Source: CSP1-5 sp964348275 (lineage in GTDB: Bacteria; Methylomirabilota; Methylomirabilia; Methylomirabilales; CSP1-5). Taken from it: DNA of 64,000 bases. Below the pieces are notes generated by a model. That model was not told the origin of the DNA. It searched no databases and saw nothing but the letters and a program-made list of their open reading frames with translations. The translations under genes and the position numbers were made by a program. Shown piece by piece: positions 22,879 through 31,051 of the stretch; within the stretch, counting starts at the first letter, position 1; each line of letters starts with the position of its first letter. The DNA lies in contig CAYGBT010000004.1 in assembly GCA_964348275.1 (NCBI GenBank), positions 1 through 64,000 of the forward strand. The letters are read 5' to 3'.

Positions 22879-24964
22879 CGACCGTGGCCAGGGCCAGCGT
22901 TCCTTGCCAGCGTTGCTTGAGGACATCACGAAGCAACGGATGGCCTGTGAGGTGGGGATCCGCTTCGATGAGGCCGAAAGCCTCCCGTCGCGCAACCTCG
23001 AGTAGCTGGACATCTCGGAGCAGGTACGCCACCTCGAGATTCGAAAACCCCGCCTGTCTCGTGCCAAAAAGTTCTCCCGGTCCCCTGAGCTCGAGGTCCC
23101 GCTCGGCGATCTGGAACCCGTCGGTACACTCGACCATGGCCTGGAGTCGGGCCCTTGCTTCCTCCGTCAGATGATGACCGTGAATTAGGATGCAGTATGC
23201 CTGGGTATGCGCACGGCCTACCCTTCCACGAATCTGGTGGAGTTGCGTCAGGCCAAGGCGGTCTGCGTGTTCCACGACCACCACGGTGGCCCGAGGGACA
23301 TCCATCCCCACCTCCACCACCGTGGTCGACACGACAACCTGGATCTTTCCACAACGGAAGGCATCCATGATGTCCCGCTTTTCCTCTGTTCGCATCCGCC
23401 CGTAGAGGCAGCCGACCGTGCTGCCTTCAAAAATTCCTTGCTGGAGTTCAGCAGCCAAACTGGTGGCTGCCCTAAGATCCGCCTCATCGTTCTCTTCGAC
23501 CAAGGGACAGATGACGTATGCCGCACCGCCTTTTCGGACTTCCTCCAAGACACGTCGGTACGCCTGGGGGCGCATTCCCTCGGGTAGAAGCTCCGTCCTG
23601 ACCGCCTGCCGTCCTGGCGGCAGACCGTCAATCACGGACAGGTCCAGGTCACCGTAGAGCGTGAGGGCTAGCGTCCGAGGAATCGGGGTGGCAGTCATCA
23701 CCAAGGTATGTGGCCGAGTCCCCTTGGCGGTCAGTGCTGCCCGCTGCCTGACACCAAAACGGTGCTGCTCATCCACGATGACGAAACCCAAACGATGAAA
23801 CGTCACCGTCTGTTGAACCAGGGCGTGCGTTCCGACAATAACGTCCAGCTCTCCGGAGGCAATGGACTGCTGGCATTTCTCTCGCTCTTTTCCAGTCATG
23901 CCGCCACTCAGCAGTCCAACCCGGATCCCCACAGCGTGAAGCAAAGCTTGAGCCGTCAGGAAATGCTGTTCAGCCAAGATCTCGGTTGGAGCCATGATCG
24001 CTCCCTGGAATCCGCTTCCCACCGCGTGGACCATCGCTAAGAGCGCTACGGCTGTTTTCCCGGACCCGACGTCTCCTTGCAACAGGCGGGTCATGGGCCT
24101 GGAGCGTGCCAGGTCCGCCTTGATCTCCTGGAGAACCCTTTTTTGACTCGGTGTGAGTTCAAATCCAAGACGCGCTCCCACGGTCTGTTCCAATTCCGGA
24201 GTCCCCGCCATGGCCACTGCGACGTCCGCCTCAACGGACTGCCGCATGCGGGCTACACCAAGGCCCAGGAGTAGAAGGTCATCGAAGGCAAGGCGTCTCT
24301 TCCCCGCCTCGACCTCCTCCATCCCTTCCGGGAAATGAATTGCCCGAAGCGATTCGGGGAGACCCATGAGGTCAAGGCGATCGCGCATCCCTTGAGGGAC
24401 GAAATCCTCAACGAGTGGGGTCCACATCGTGATTAGACTGTTCATAAAGCTCCGGAGCCACCGCTGGAACAGCCCTTCAGTGAGAGGATAGATGGGGACA
24501 ATGCGACCAGTATGGGTATGGGACCCATCCTCCCATTCTTCGTAATCTGGGTTTATCATCTCGAGACCCGGTCCCCGGGTAACCTTCCCCGACAGAATGA
24601 TACGTTGACCACGTGGGAACCGGTCCTTCAGATAGGCTTGATGAAACCACTTGGCGACAACGGCCCCAGTCCCATCCGTCACAATAACGGAGAGAACCTT
24701 GAAGCCGCGACGAGTCCGGCTCACCCTCGCGCCTTTCACCTCCCCTACCACCGTCTCGTGAAAGCCGGGCCGCAGATTTCGAATTTGACGAATATGCCTT
24801 CGATCCTCGTGTCGAAGCGGAAGGAGGTAGAGGGCATCCGCGACGGTCCGGACCCCAAGACGGGCAAGGGCCTCGGCCCTCTTCGGCCCCACTCCCTTGA
24901 CGTATTGAATCGGCATGCCGAGATTTGGGCGGAGCGGTCCCGAAGAAACTCCTTGCCTTTTCAT
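22874..24964 (-). CDS. recG: ATP-dependent DNA helicase RecG
   Basis: 696 aa. Remodels stalled forks and branches Holliday junctions. N-terminal wedge/OB part with Val-Lys-Gly-Val-Gly-Pro-Lys-Arg-Ala-Glu (residues 22-31); helicase motifs: Walker A Gly-Asp-Val-Gly-Ser-Gly-Lys-Thr (297-304), motif II Asp-Glu-Gln-His, motif III Thr-Ala-Thr-Pro-Ile-Pro-Arg-Thr, motif VI Gln-Ile-Arg-Gly-Arg-Val-Gly-Arg. The Arg-Gly-Pro-Gly-Glu-Leu-Phe-Gly-Thr-Arg-Gln-Ala-Gly C-terminal motif is RecG-specific. Divergent from rpmB. Confidence 0.97.
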   Translation of the reverse strand: MKRQGVSSGPLRPNLGMPIQYVKGVGPKRAEALARLGVRTVADALYLLPLRHEDRRHIRQIRNLRPGFHETVVGEVKGARVSRTRRGFKVLSVIVTDGTGAVVAKWFHQAYLKDRFPRGQRIILSGKVTRGPGLEMINPDYEEWEDGSHTHTGRIVPIYPLTEGLFQRWLRSFMNSLITMWTPLVEDFVPQGMRDRLDLMGLPESLRAIHFPEGMEEVEAGKRRLAFDDLLLLGLGVARMRQSVEADVAVAMAGTPELEQTVGARLGFELTPSQKRVLQEIKADLARSRPMTRLLQGDVGSGKTAVALLAMVHAVGSGFQGAIMAPTEILAEQHFLTAQALLHAVGIRVGLLSGGMTGKEREKCQQSIASGELDVIVGTHALVQQTVTFHRLGFVIVDEQHRFGVRQRAALTAKGTRPHTLVMTATPIPRTLALTLYGDLDLSVIDGLPPGRQAVRTELLPEGMRPQAYRRVLEEVRKGGAAYVICPLVEENDEADLRAATSLAAELQQGIFEGSTVGCLYGRMRTEEKRDIMDAFRCGKIQVVVSTTVVEVGMDVPRATVVVVEHADRLGLTQLHQIRGRVGRAHTQAYCILIHGHHLTEEARARLQAMVECTDGFQIAERDLELRGPGELFGTRQAGFSNLEVAYLLRDVQLLEVARREAFGLIEADPHLTGHPLLRDVLKQRWQGTLALATVG

Positions 24965-25029
24965 AGGTTGTTCAGTACTATTTCGCGGTTGTGAGTCGAA
25001 ACAGGACCGGAAATAGGAAGGAGTCCTGA

Positions 25030-25230
25030 ATGGCCAAGATCAAGCGTCGCTGTGAAATCTGCGGGAGAGGTCCAAGAGTCGCCCACCAGATCAGTCACGC
25101 CCACAACGTGAGCAAACGGAGGCAACTCCCCAACATTCATCGAGTCCACGCCCTCATCAACAGGGCTTCCCGATACATCCACGTGTGCACCCGCTGCCTC
25201 CGTTCCGGTAAAGTTCAAAAAGCCAGCTAA
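25030..25230 (+). CDS. rpmB: 50S ribosomal protein L28
   Basis: 66 aa. Starts Met-Ala-Lys, with Cys-Glu-Ile-Cys and Cys-Thr-Arg-Cys pairs forming the zinc-ribbon variant of L28, plus Ser-His-Ala-His-Asn-Val-Ser-Lys-Arg-Arg in the conserved core. AAGGAG lies 6-7 nt before ATG. It is a lone plus-strand gene, divergent from recG and convergent with rel; the hairpin R2 lies at the convergent end. Confidence 0.95.
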   Translation: MAKIKRRCEICGRGPRVAHQISHAHNVSKRRQLPNIHRVHALINRASRYIHVCTRCLRSGKVQKAS

Positions 25231-25248
25231 GGACCGCAAAGCAAAAGC

Positions 25249-25324
25249 GTTCACAGTTCTCGGTTCACAGTTCACAGATAAAACCAATCATCGATGACTT
25301 CTTTTCTGTGAACCGTGAACCGTT
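25249..25324. repeat. Heptamer palindrome R2 (GTTCACA class)
   Basis: Left arm GTTCACA-GTTCTCG-GTTCACA-GTTCACA and right arm GTGAACC-GTGAACC are near-perfect complements across a 31-nt core. It lies between the convergent rpmB and rel stops and may end both transcripts, although U-runs are weak. Confidence 0.75.
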
Positions 25325-27474
25325 TAGTGGCTGCGGACGCGCTCCACTCCCATCACTCCCCTGACTCGCCCGATTGCTTGCATCGCGCCCTGAAGCTGCT
25401 TCAGGTCATGGACTTCCAAGACGAACGTGTTGAGTCCCCGCTTCTCTTCGGTGACCCTCACCTCCGCCTGGGCGATGTTGACGTTGGTGGAGGATATGGC
25501 CGCACTAATCTCCGCCAAGAGCCCCGGTCGGTCCTCTCCGACCGTCACCCGGATCTTGACCTGATGGGGGATTTTGACCCGCGCGTCCCAGTAAACCCGA
25601 ATCTGCCGCTCGGGATCGTACCCGAAGGCCATGATGTTGGTACAATCGCCTGTGTGGATGGTCACCCCGCGTCCCCGGGTGATAAAGCCGATGATATCGT
25701 CTCCCGGAAGAGGATTGCAGCACTTGGCAAAGTGGACCAGGATGTCATCGACTCCCTCGATTTGGATCCCCTCCTCCACCGCCTTGATTCGCGGCCTTCG
25801 CTCCTTCGTCTCTTCCTCGACGATCGCCTGTGCTTGATCCGGAGGCAACAGCTTCAACACCACCTGACGAGGGGAAATTTTGCCGTAACCGATGGCCGCG
25901 TACAGCTCCTCCTCGCTCGCCACGCCATACTGCTCTAAGACCTGGTCGAATGTCTCGAGCTTCGGTAAAGAGCGACCTCCCCTTCCGAGCTTCCGATGCT
26001 CTCGCTCCAAGAGTTCTTTCCCGAGCGTGATGGATCGGACCCGCTCCTCGTTTTTGATCCAGGCCCGAATCCGGCTTCGGGCGCGAGATGTCTTCACGAT
26101 CTTGAGCCAGTCCCGACTCGGGTGCTGCGTGGTCGAGGTCAAGATCTCCACGATATCGCCATTGCGGAGTTCATACCGGAGAGGGACAATCCGCCCGTTG
26201 ATCCGGGCCCCGGAACAATGGAGCCCAATGTCGGTATGGATGCTGAAAGCAAAATCGATCGGGGTAGCGCCCCGGGGCAGCCCCTTCACATCGCCCTTGG
26301 GGGTAAAGACATAGACCTCCTCCGGAAACAGGTCGATGCGAACGGTATCGAGAAACTCCCGACTGTCTTTGAGGTCGCGGCCCCAATCGAGCATCTGGCG
26401 TAGCCAGAGGAAGTCCTTTTCCGTCTCATCCAGCGTAGCCTTCCCCTCCTTATACGCCCAGTGGGCGGCGATGCCTTCTTCCGCTGTTCGGTGCATCTCG
26501 TGGGTCCTGATCTGGATCTCGGCCGGCTCCCCCTTTGGGCCGATCACGGTCGTATGAAGCGATTGGTACATGTTGGATTTGGGGACGGCTATGAAGTCCT
26601 TGAAGCGGCCGGGAATAGGCTTCCAGAGGCTGTGGACCATTCCGAGAGCCCCGTAACAATCTTTAACCGTGCTCGTAATCACCCGAACGGCGGTTAAATC
26701 GTAAATCTCATCGAAGGTCTTTCCCTGCTCCCGCATCTTTCGATGGATCGAGTAAAAGTGCTTGGGACGCCCAATGATCTCACAGGAGATTCCCACCTCG
26801 GTCAGCTTCCGCTCCAGGATGACGATCACCTCGTTGATTTGAGCCTCTCGCGCCCGTCGCTTGCGAGCGATCTGGACGGCCAGCTCGCGGTAGGCCTCGG
26901 GCTCTAGGTGACGGAGACTCCAGTCCTCCAGCTCCTGCTTGACCTTGGCCATACCCAGACGATGGGCCAAGGGGGCGTAGATATCAAGGGTTTCCTTGGC
27001 AATAAGACGGCGCTTGGCCTCGGGCAGCGGGTCGAGGGTTCGCATATTGTGAAGACGGTCGGCCAGTTTAATCATGATCACCCGGATGTCCTTGGCCATC
27101 GCCAAAAGCATCTTGCGAAAGCTTTCGGCCTGGCGATCCGCTCGCGTGGAGAAGGGAAGCCTCGAGAGTTTGGTCACCCCGTCCACTAGATCGGCAATCT
27201 CGTCGCCAAAGAGTGTCCGGATCTCCCCTATTGTAGTCTGGGTGTCCTCGATGGCATCATGGAGCAGGCCTGCCGCGATGGTGCGGACGTCCATTTTCAG
27301 GTCCGTCAGGATTGCCGCCACCTCCATGGGGTGCGACAGGTAGGGATCACCCGACCGCCGCGCCTGTCCCCGGTGGATGGTCTCGGCGAACTCATAGGCC
27401 TTCTGTAGGACCTCGACATCGCCCTCTGGGTTATAGCCCTGAATGGTATTGACGAGCTCAGCAATTCCCATCAT
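25324..27474 (-). CDS. Bifunctional (p)ppGpp synthetase/hydrolase (Rel/SpoT)
   Basis: 716 aa long-RSH enzyme. The HD hydrolase domain is intact: His48 in Tyr-Leu-Ser-His-Pro and His72-Asp73 in Leu-Leu-His-Asp-Ala-Ile-Glu-Asp-Thr. The synthetase domain has Tyr-Gln-Ser-Leu-His-Thr-Thr-Val and Ala-Glu-Ile-Gln-Ile-Arg-Thr. Then TGS (Val-Tyr-Val-Phe-Thr-Pro-Lys-Gly) and a C-terminal ACT domain with a conserved Cys-Cys-Asn-Pro-Leu-Pro-Gly-Asp preceding it. Both activities are predicted, so it is the housekeeping stringent-response regulator. The stop codon touches R2. Confidence 0.95.
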   Translation of the reverse strand: MMGIAELVNTIQGYNPEGDVEVLQKAYEFAETIHRGQARRSGDPYLSHPMEVAAILTDLKMDVRTIAAGLLHDAIEDTQTTIGEIRTLFGDEIADLVDGVTKLSRLPFSTRADRQAESFRKMLLAMAKDIRVIMIKLADRLHNMRTLDPLPEAKRRLIAKETLDIYAPLAHRLGMAKVKQELEDWSLRHLEPEAYRELAVQIARKRRAREAQINEVIVILERKLTEVGISCEIIGRPKHFYSIHRKMREQGKTFDEIYDLTAVRVITSTVKDCYGALGMVHSLWKPIPGRFKDFIAVPKSNMYQSLHTTVIGPKGEPAEIQIRTHEMHRTAEEGIAAHWAYKEGKATLDETEKDFLWLRQMLDWGRDLKDSREFLDTVRIDLFPEEVYVFTPKGDVKGLPRGATPIDFAFSIHTDIGLHCSGARINGRIVPLRYELRNGDIVEILTSTTQHPSRDWLKIVKTSRARSRIRAWIKNEERVRSITLGKELLEREHRKLGRGGRSLPKLETFDQVLEQYGVASEEELYAAIGYGKISPRQVVLKLLPPDQAQAIVEEETKERRPRIKAVEEGIQIEGVDDILVHFAKCCNPLPGDDIIGFITRGRGVTIHTGDCTNIMAFGYDPERQIRVYWDARVKIPHQVKIRVTVGEDRPGLLAEISAAISSTNVNIAQAEVRVTEEKRGLNTFVLEVHDLKQLQGAMQAIGRVRGVMGVERVRSH

Positions 27475-27548
27475 GGCAATCTTTTTTCCTCACGGTGTCT
27501 CCTAAATCAATAAGTTACCATAATCCTTGGAGGCAGCCAAATCAGATT

Positions 27549-28211
27549 TCAGGAGGTAGGTGTTTCCTCTTCCCCTAGCACACGTGCAATCGCTTGCCAT
27601 CCGATGGCCCCCTCCCGAATGATGGAGAAAGGGGACTGAGTACAATCGATCACCGTCGAGGCGATCCCTCCGGGTACCTTTCCCCCGTCCACAAGCAGGT
27701 CGCATTGGTCGCCGAGGCCCCGCAAGACATCTTTCACCGTCAACGGATTGGTCCCACCACTTCTGTTAGCACTGGTCCCGGTAACGGGGCCCCCCAGCGC
27801 TGAGAGTATTCCTTCAATCAAGGGGAGTTGCGGGATCCGGACGCCGACCGTTCCCGTCCCCGCGGTGATCATTTCCGAGATGTCCGGCGCGGCATGCAGG
27901 ATCAGGGTGAGGGGACCGGGCCAGAACTGCTCCGCCAAGCGCCGGGCTGCATCGGGCATTTCCGGTGTTACCCCTTCGAGGGCTTCCATGGATGAAATAA
28001 AGATCGGGATGGGCATGTGGTGAGGCCGCGCCTTGATTGTCAAGAGGCGTTCCAAGGCTGCCCCGCTGGAGATATCGGCCGCCAATCCGTAAAGGGTATC
28101 GGTCGGCAGGGCGACGAGCCCCTCATTCTGCAGGACCTCAACGACCTCTCGGATCCCTCCGGAATCGGGATTGTACGGATCTACAGACAGAATGCGAGTC
28201 ATTGCCATCAT
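27549..28211 (-). CDS. L-threonylcarbamoyladenylate synthase (Sua5/YrdC/YwlC)
   Basis: 220 aa. Makes threonylcarbamoyl-AMP for t6A37 of tRNA. Hallmarks: Leu-Pro-Thr-Asp-Thr-Leu-Tyr-Gly-Leu, Lys-Ala-Arg-Pro near residue 62, Trp-Pro-Gly-Pro-Leu-Thr-Leu-Ile, Val-Gly-Val-Arg-Ile-Pro, and Thr-Ser-Ala-Asn-Arg-Ser-Gly. Length is the short YrdC/YwlC type without the Sua5 C-terminal domain. AAAAGG lies just upstream of ATG 28211; an internal ATG 9 nt later is also possible. Confidence 0.95.
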   Translation of the reverse strand: MMAMTRILSVDPYNPDSGGIREVVEVLQNEGLVALPTDTLYGLAADISSGAALERLLTIKARPHHMPIPIFISSMEALEGVTPEMPDAARRLAEQFWPGPLTLILHAAPDISEMITAGTGTVGVRIPQLPLIEGILSALGGPVTGTSANRSGGTNPLTVKDVLRGLGDQCDLLVDGGKVPGGIASTVIDCTQSPFSIIREGAIGWQAIARVLGEEETPTS

Positions 28212-28264
28212 ACCTTTTGGAGAGCTTTCGCGGATTGATTAATGGGGGCTGACCGTCTGTTCTG

Positions 28265-28906
28265 TCAACGGCTTTCCTCCCTTGAGCATTGGCGGATTTC
28301 CGAGAGGAAGCGACGGCAGGCACCAGGAATGTCCCCCGATCCCATAATGGCTGAAATGACCGCAACCCCGTCTGCTCCTGCCGCAATCACCTGCGGGGCC
28401 CGCTCGAGCGTGATCCCCCCGATGGTTAGCACTGGGACCTGAACGGCCGCCTTGACGGCGCGAACCCCATCTAACCCGACGACCGGCCGGGTTTCGGCCT
28501 TCGTCCCGGTCGGGAACACCGGGCCAAACCCGATATAGTCTGCCCCAGCCGCTTCGGCCTCTCGCGCTTCTTCGACCGAGTGCGTGGAGACCCCCAAGAG
28601 CATCCCACGCCTGAGAAGTGGGCGGGCGAGCCGCGCCGGTAGGTCCTCCTGCCCGAGGTGTACCCCATCCGCCTCAACCGCCAAGGCGAGGTCCAAACGG
28701 TCGTTCACGATAAAAAGGGCTTCCTGGTGGCGGCAGAGCTGCCGAATCGCAAGGGCCTCTTCGTACAGCGTGCGAAGGCTCCCCTCTTTGTCCCGGAGTT
28801 GGATCATGGGTGCCCCGCCCTGAAGGGCTTGACCAGCCGCCTCTCGGTGTCGGAGCCCCGAGAGCTTCTCGTCGGTGATTACGCAGAAGGGATATGGAAA
28901 GGCCAT
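28265..28906 (-). CDS. thiE: Thiamine-phosphate synthase
   Basis: 213 aa TIM barrel joining HMP-PP and thiazole phosphate to thiamine phosphate. Motifs: Gln-Leu-Arg-Asp-Lys-Glu, Val-Asn-Asp-Arg-Leu-Asp-Leu-Ala, Asp-Gly-Val-His-Leu-Gly-Gln-Glu-Asp, Gly-Val-Ser-Thr-His-Ser, Gly-Pro-Val-Phe-Pro-Thr-Gly-Thr-Lys, and Ile-Gly-Gly-Ile. No TPP riboswitch was seen in the 78-nt spacer from efp, and no other thi gene is nearby. Confidence 0.95.
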   Translation of the reverse strand: MAFPYPFCVITDEKLSGLRHREAAGQALQGGAPMIQLRDKEGSLRTLYEEALAIRQLCRHQEALFIVNDRLDLALAVEADGVHLGQEDLPARLARPLLRRGMLLGVSTHSVEEAREAEAAGADYIGFGPVFPTGTKAETRPVVGLDGVRAVKAAVQVPVLTIGGITLERAPQVIAAGADGVAVISAIMGSGDIPGACRRFLSEIRQCSREESR

Positions 28907-28984
28907 GGTTAGACGTCACGGAATACGGCTGCATTCCAAGGCAGGAACTTTCCCGAGGCACTCGAGAGAAGCGTTCGACCACGC

Positions 28985-29542
28985 CTAGGCCCGTGCGATA
29001 TAGGCTCCCGTCCGCGTGTCAACGCGGACCCGCGTCCCCACTTCAATAAACAGGGGTACGTGGATGACCGCCCCTGTCTCTAGCTTGGCAGGCTTAGAGC
29101 CGCCTGAGACGGTATCCCCTCGCACTCCGGGCTCGGTCTCCACGACCGTGAGCTCAACGGCGATGGGCAGGTCGATGCCAATTACCTCCTCGTGAAAAAA
29201 GAGGATCGTCGCTTCCATTTCCTCTTTGAGAAAGGCGCCGGCCTCTCCTAACTGCTTCTCCGTTACTCCAAACTGCTCATAGGATTCGACGTCCATGAAG
29301 GTGTGCTCGTCTCCCCGCCGATAGAGAAATTGGGCCCTCCGCTCCTCGAGGGGAGCCGGCGACAGTTTCTCGTCGGGGCGAAAGGTCCGGTCAACCAGCG
29401 CGCCGCTCCGCAGGTTCCTCAATTTCGTGCGCACCATGGCCCCCCCCTTTCCTGGCTTGTGATGTTGATACTCGACCACCAGGTAGGGCGTGCCATCAAG
29501 CTCGATCTTGCTTCCGGGGCGCAGGTCGTTCGACAGGATCAT
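28985..29542 (-). CDS. efp: Elongation factor P
   Basis: 185 aa. Rescues ribosomes stalled at polyproline. KOW-like N-domain with His-Lys-Pro-Gly-Lys-Gly-Gly-Ala; Lys32 matches the modified lysine of the loop tip. OB domains follow, with the C-terminal Val-Asp-Thr-Arg-Thr-Gly-Ala-Tyr signature. GAGGAG lies 9 nt before ATG. No epmA/epmB modification genes are seen in the window. Adjacent to aroQ as in many bacteria, but without the usual peptidase between them. Confidence 0.97.
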   Translation of the reverse strand: MILSNDLRPGSKIELDGTPYLVVEYQHHKPGKGGAMVRTKLRNLRSGALVDRTFRPDEKLSPAPLEERRAQFLYRRGDEHTFMDVESYEQFGVTEKQLGEAGAFLKEEMEATILFFHEEVIGIDLPIAVELTVVETEPGVRGDTVSGGSKPAKLETGAVIHVPLFIEVGTRVRVDTRTGAYIARA

Positions 29543-29575
29543 GGAACTGAACTCCTCGGAAGGCGTCAGGGGGGA

Positions 29576-30028
29576 TCAGGACTCTTGGCTCTGTTGCTTG
29601 ACGACATGGATAGCCGCCTCCAAGCCAAGCAGGTAGCTCAAGGGCCCAAAGCCGCTGACCTGGCCGACTGCCACCGGCGCAATCACAGAGCGACGCCGGA
29701 ACGTCTCACGAGCATAGATATTGGACAGATGGATCTCGATGACCGGAATGCCGATACCGACCACGGCATCCCGAAGGCTGATGCTCGTGTGAGTGAGCCC
29801 TCCGGCATTGAGCAACACCGCGTCGGCCCAGCCACGTGCTTGATGAAGACGATCGATCAAGATCCCTTCCTGGTTCGACTGGAAGAATTGCACTTCTACT
29901 CCGCGTGCCTCGGCTGCCCGCCGAATCTCCGCCTCCAGATCACTGAGAGTCATCGTGCCGTAAATCTCCGGCTCTCGCAGACCTAGAAGGTTCAGATTCG
30001 GTCCGTGAAGTACAAGGATCCGCATCAT
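29576..30028 (-). CDS. aroQ: 3-dehydroquinate dehydratase, type II
   Basis: 150 aa. Third shikimate step. Leu-His-Gly-Pro-Asn-Leu-Asn-Leu-Leu-Gly at the N-terminus, catalytic Tyr in Ile-Tyr-Gly-Thr-Met-Thr, Asn-Ala-Gly-Gly-Leu-Thr-His-Thr-Ser and Glu-Ile-His-Leu-Ser-Asn (catalytic His), Ser-Gly-Phe-Gly-Pro near the end. It starts with two consecutive ATG codons. Part of the aroC-aroK-aroB-TPR-aroQ-efp run. Confidence 0.96.
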   Translation of the reverse strand: MMRILVLHGPNLNLLGLREPEIYGTMTLSDLEAEIRRAAEARGVEVQFFQSNQEGILIDRLHQARGWADAVLLNAGGLTHTSISLRDAVVGIGIPVIEIHLSNIYARETFRRRSVIAPVAVGQVSGFGPLSYLLGLEAAIHVVKQQSQES

Positions 30029-30088
30029 CTCATCAAACGGACCCGCACAAGGTTGCCCACATCCCTCGCGACCTCGCCCTGTCGACCC

Positions 30089-31036
30089 TCAATTGGCGGC
30101 CCTCAGCTTTCGGAAGGCATCCCGCCATGCCTGGAGCAGTCCGATTGGCCCTTTTCGTCTTACCCGGAGCCTTTGGAAGGCGTTGCGCCAGGCCTCGAGC
30201 AGCTCGATCTGAGGCTGCCGTCTTCTCTTGAGTCTTTGAAAGGTTTTTCGCCAGGCTTCGAGTCGTTCGAGTAACTCCTCGATCGCCGGGGAAGCCAGGG
30301 TCGGGGCGCCGGTCCTCTTCTCGAGGTGTGACACGACCGCACGATACTTCTCCGCGAGGTCCCCGCGTTCCGGCGCCTCAACCACAAGGCGCGCATAGAT
30401 ATCGGCTGCCCGATCATAAAGCCCCTGTGCCGCATACAACCCTGCCATCGTCTCGGTGGTCAAGGGCTCCGTCTGGCGTTCCGCGGGTTCCTGCCCTACG
30501 GGTGGAGCCTCCGGCAGGGCCGATTCGAGTGGCGTCGTTGCCGGCTCCGCCTGGGGCGCGGGTGGCTCTCGTTGTGGCTCGGCAACCTCTGTCGCGACCG
30601 TCTCGACCCCGCCCACCGCAGGTGTTTCGAGTCGTTCGACGGCCGCGCGAACCTCCTTGTCAAAGGGATGGAGGATCAACGCCATCCGATATGCGGCCAG
30701 CGCTTCTGGCGTCTCATTGAGCGCCTCGGCGACCCGGCCCAGGAATTTGTGCGCTGGCACACTCTCCGGGTCAAGTCGCAGAACCGACTGAAAGGCTTCG
30801 CGGGCCGGGAGGAAGTCTCCTCTTTCGTTGTAGGCTCGGCCTAGTACCATATACGCGCTGGCGTAGTTTGCGCAGTGGTCCAGACCGTCTTGACAGATTT
30901 GGATAGCTTCCTCGAGTCTCCCCTGCTTGCGGTAGGCATCCGCCAGTTGGGCGAAAACCAGAGATTGGGGCTCCGCCGCCAGCTTAGCCTGCAAGCGCTC
31001 AATCTTTTCTGGTAATGAAACAACCTGCCGCGCCAT
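30089..31036 (-). CDS. TPR protein with C-terminal Trp-Arg repeats
   Basis: 315 aa, soluble. Residues about 20-135 form three TPR motifs (Ala-Glu-Ala-Tyr-Arg-Lys-Gln-Gly-Arg; Ala-Tyr-Met-Val-Leu-Gly-Arg-Ala-Tyr; Ala-His-Lys-Phe-Leu-Gly). A Pro/Glu/Ala linker (about 140-190) and one more TPR-like unit (Gly-Leu-Tyr-Ala-Ala-Gln-Gly-Leu-Tyr-Asp) follow. The last 65 residues hold three copies of Leu-Leu-Glu/Gln-Ala-Trp-Arg-xx-Phe-Arg/Gln-xx-Leu with basic spacers, about 21 residues each. Probably a scaffold; related TPR proteins often neighbour pil genes, but here it sits between aroB and aroQ. Function not known. Confidence 0.8.
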   Translation of the reverse strand: MARQVVSLPEKIERLQAKLAAEPQSLVFAQLADAYRKQGRLEEAIQICQDGLDHCANYASAYMVLGRAYNERGDFLPAREAFQSVLRLDPESVPAHKFLGRVAEALNETPEALAAYRMALILHPFDKEVRAAVERLETPAVGGVETVATEVAEPQREPPAPQAEPATTPLESALPEAPPVGQEPAERQTEPLTTETMAGLYAAQGLYDRAADIYARLVVEAPERGDLAEKYRAVVSHLEKRTGAPTLASPAIEELLERLEAWRKTFQRLKRRRQPQIELLEAWRNAFQRLRVRRKGPIGLLQAWRDAFRKLRAAN

Positions 31037-31051
31037 AGTCGAAATAGGAGG

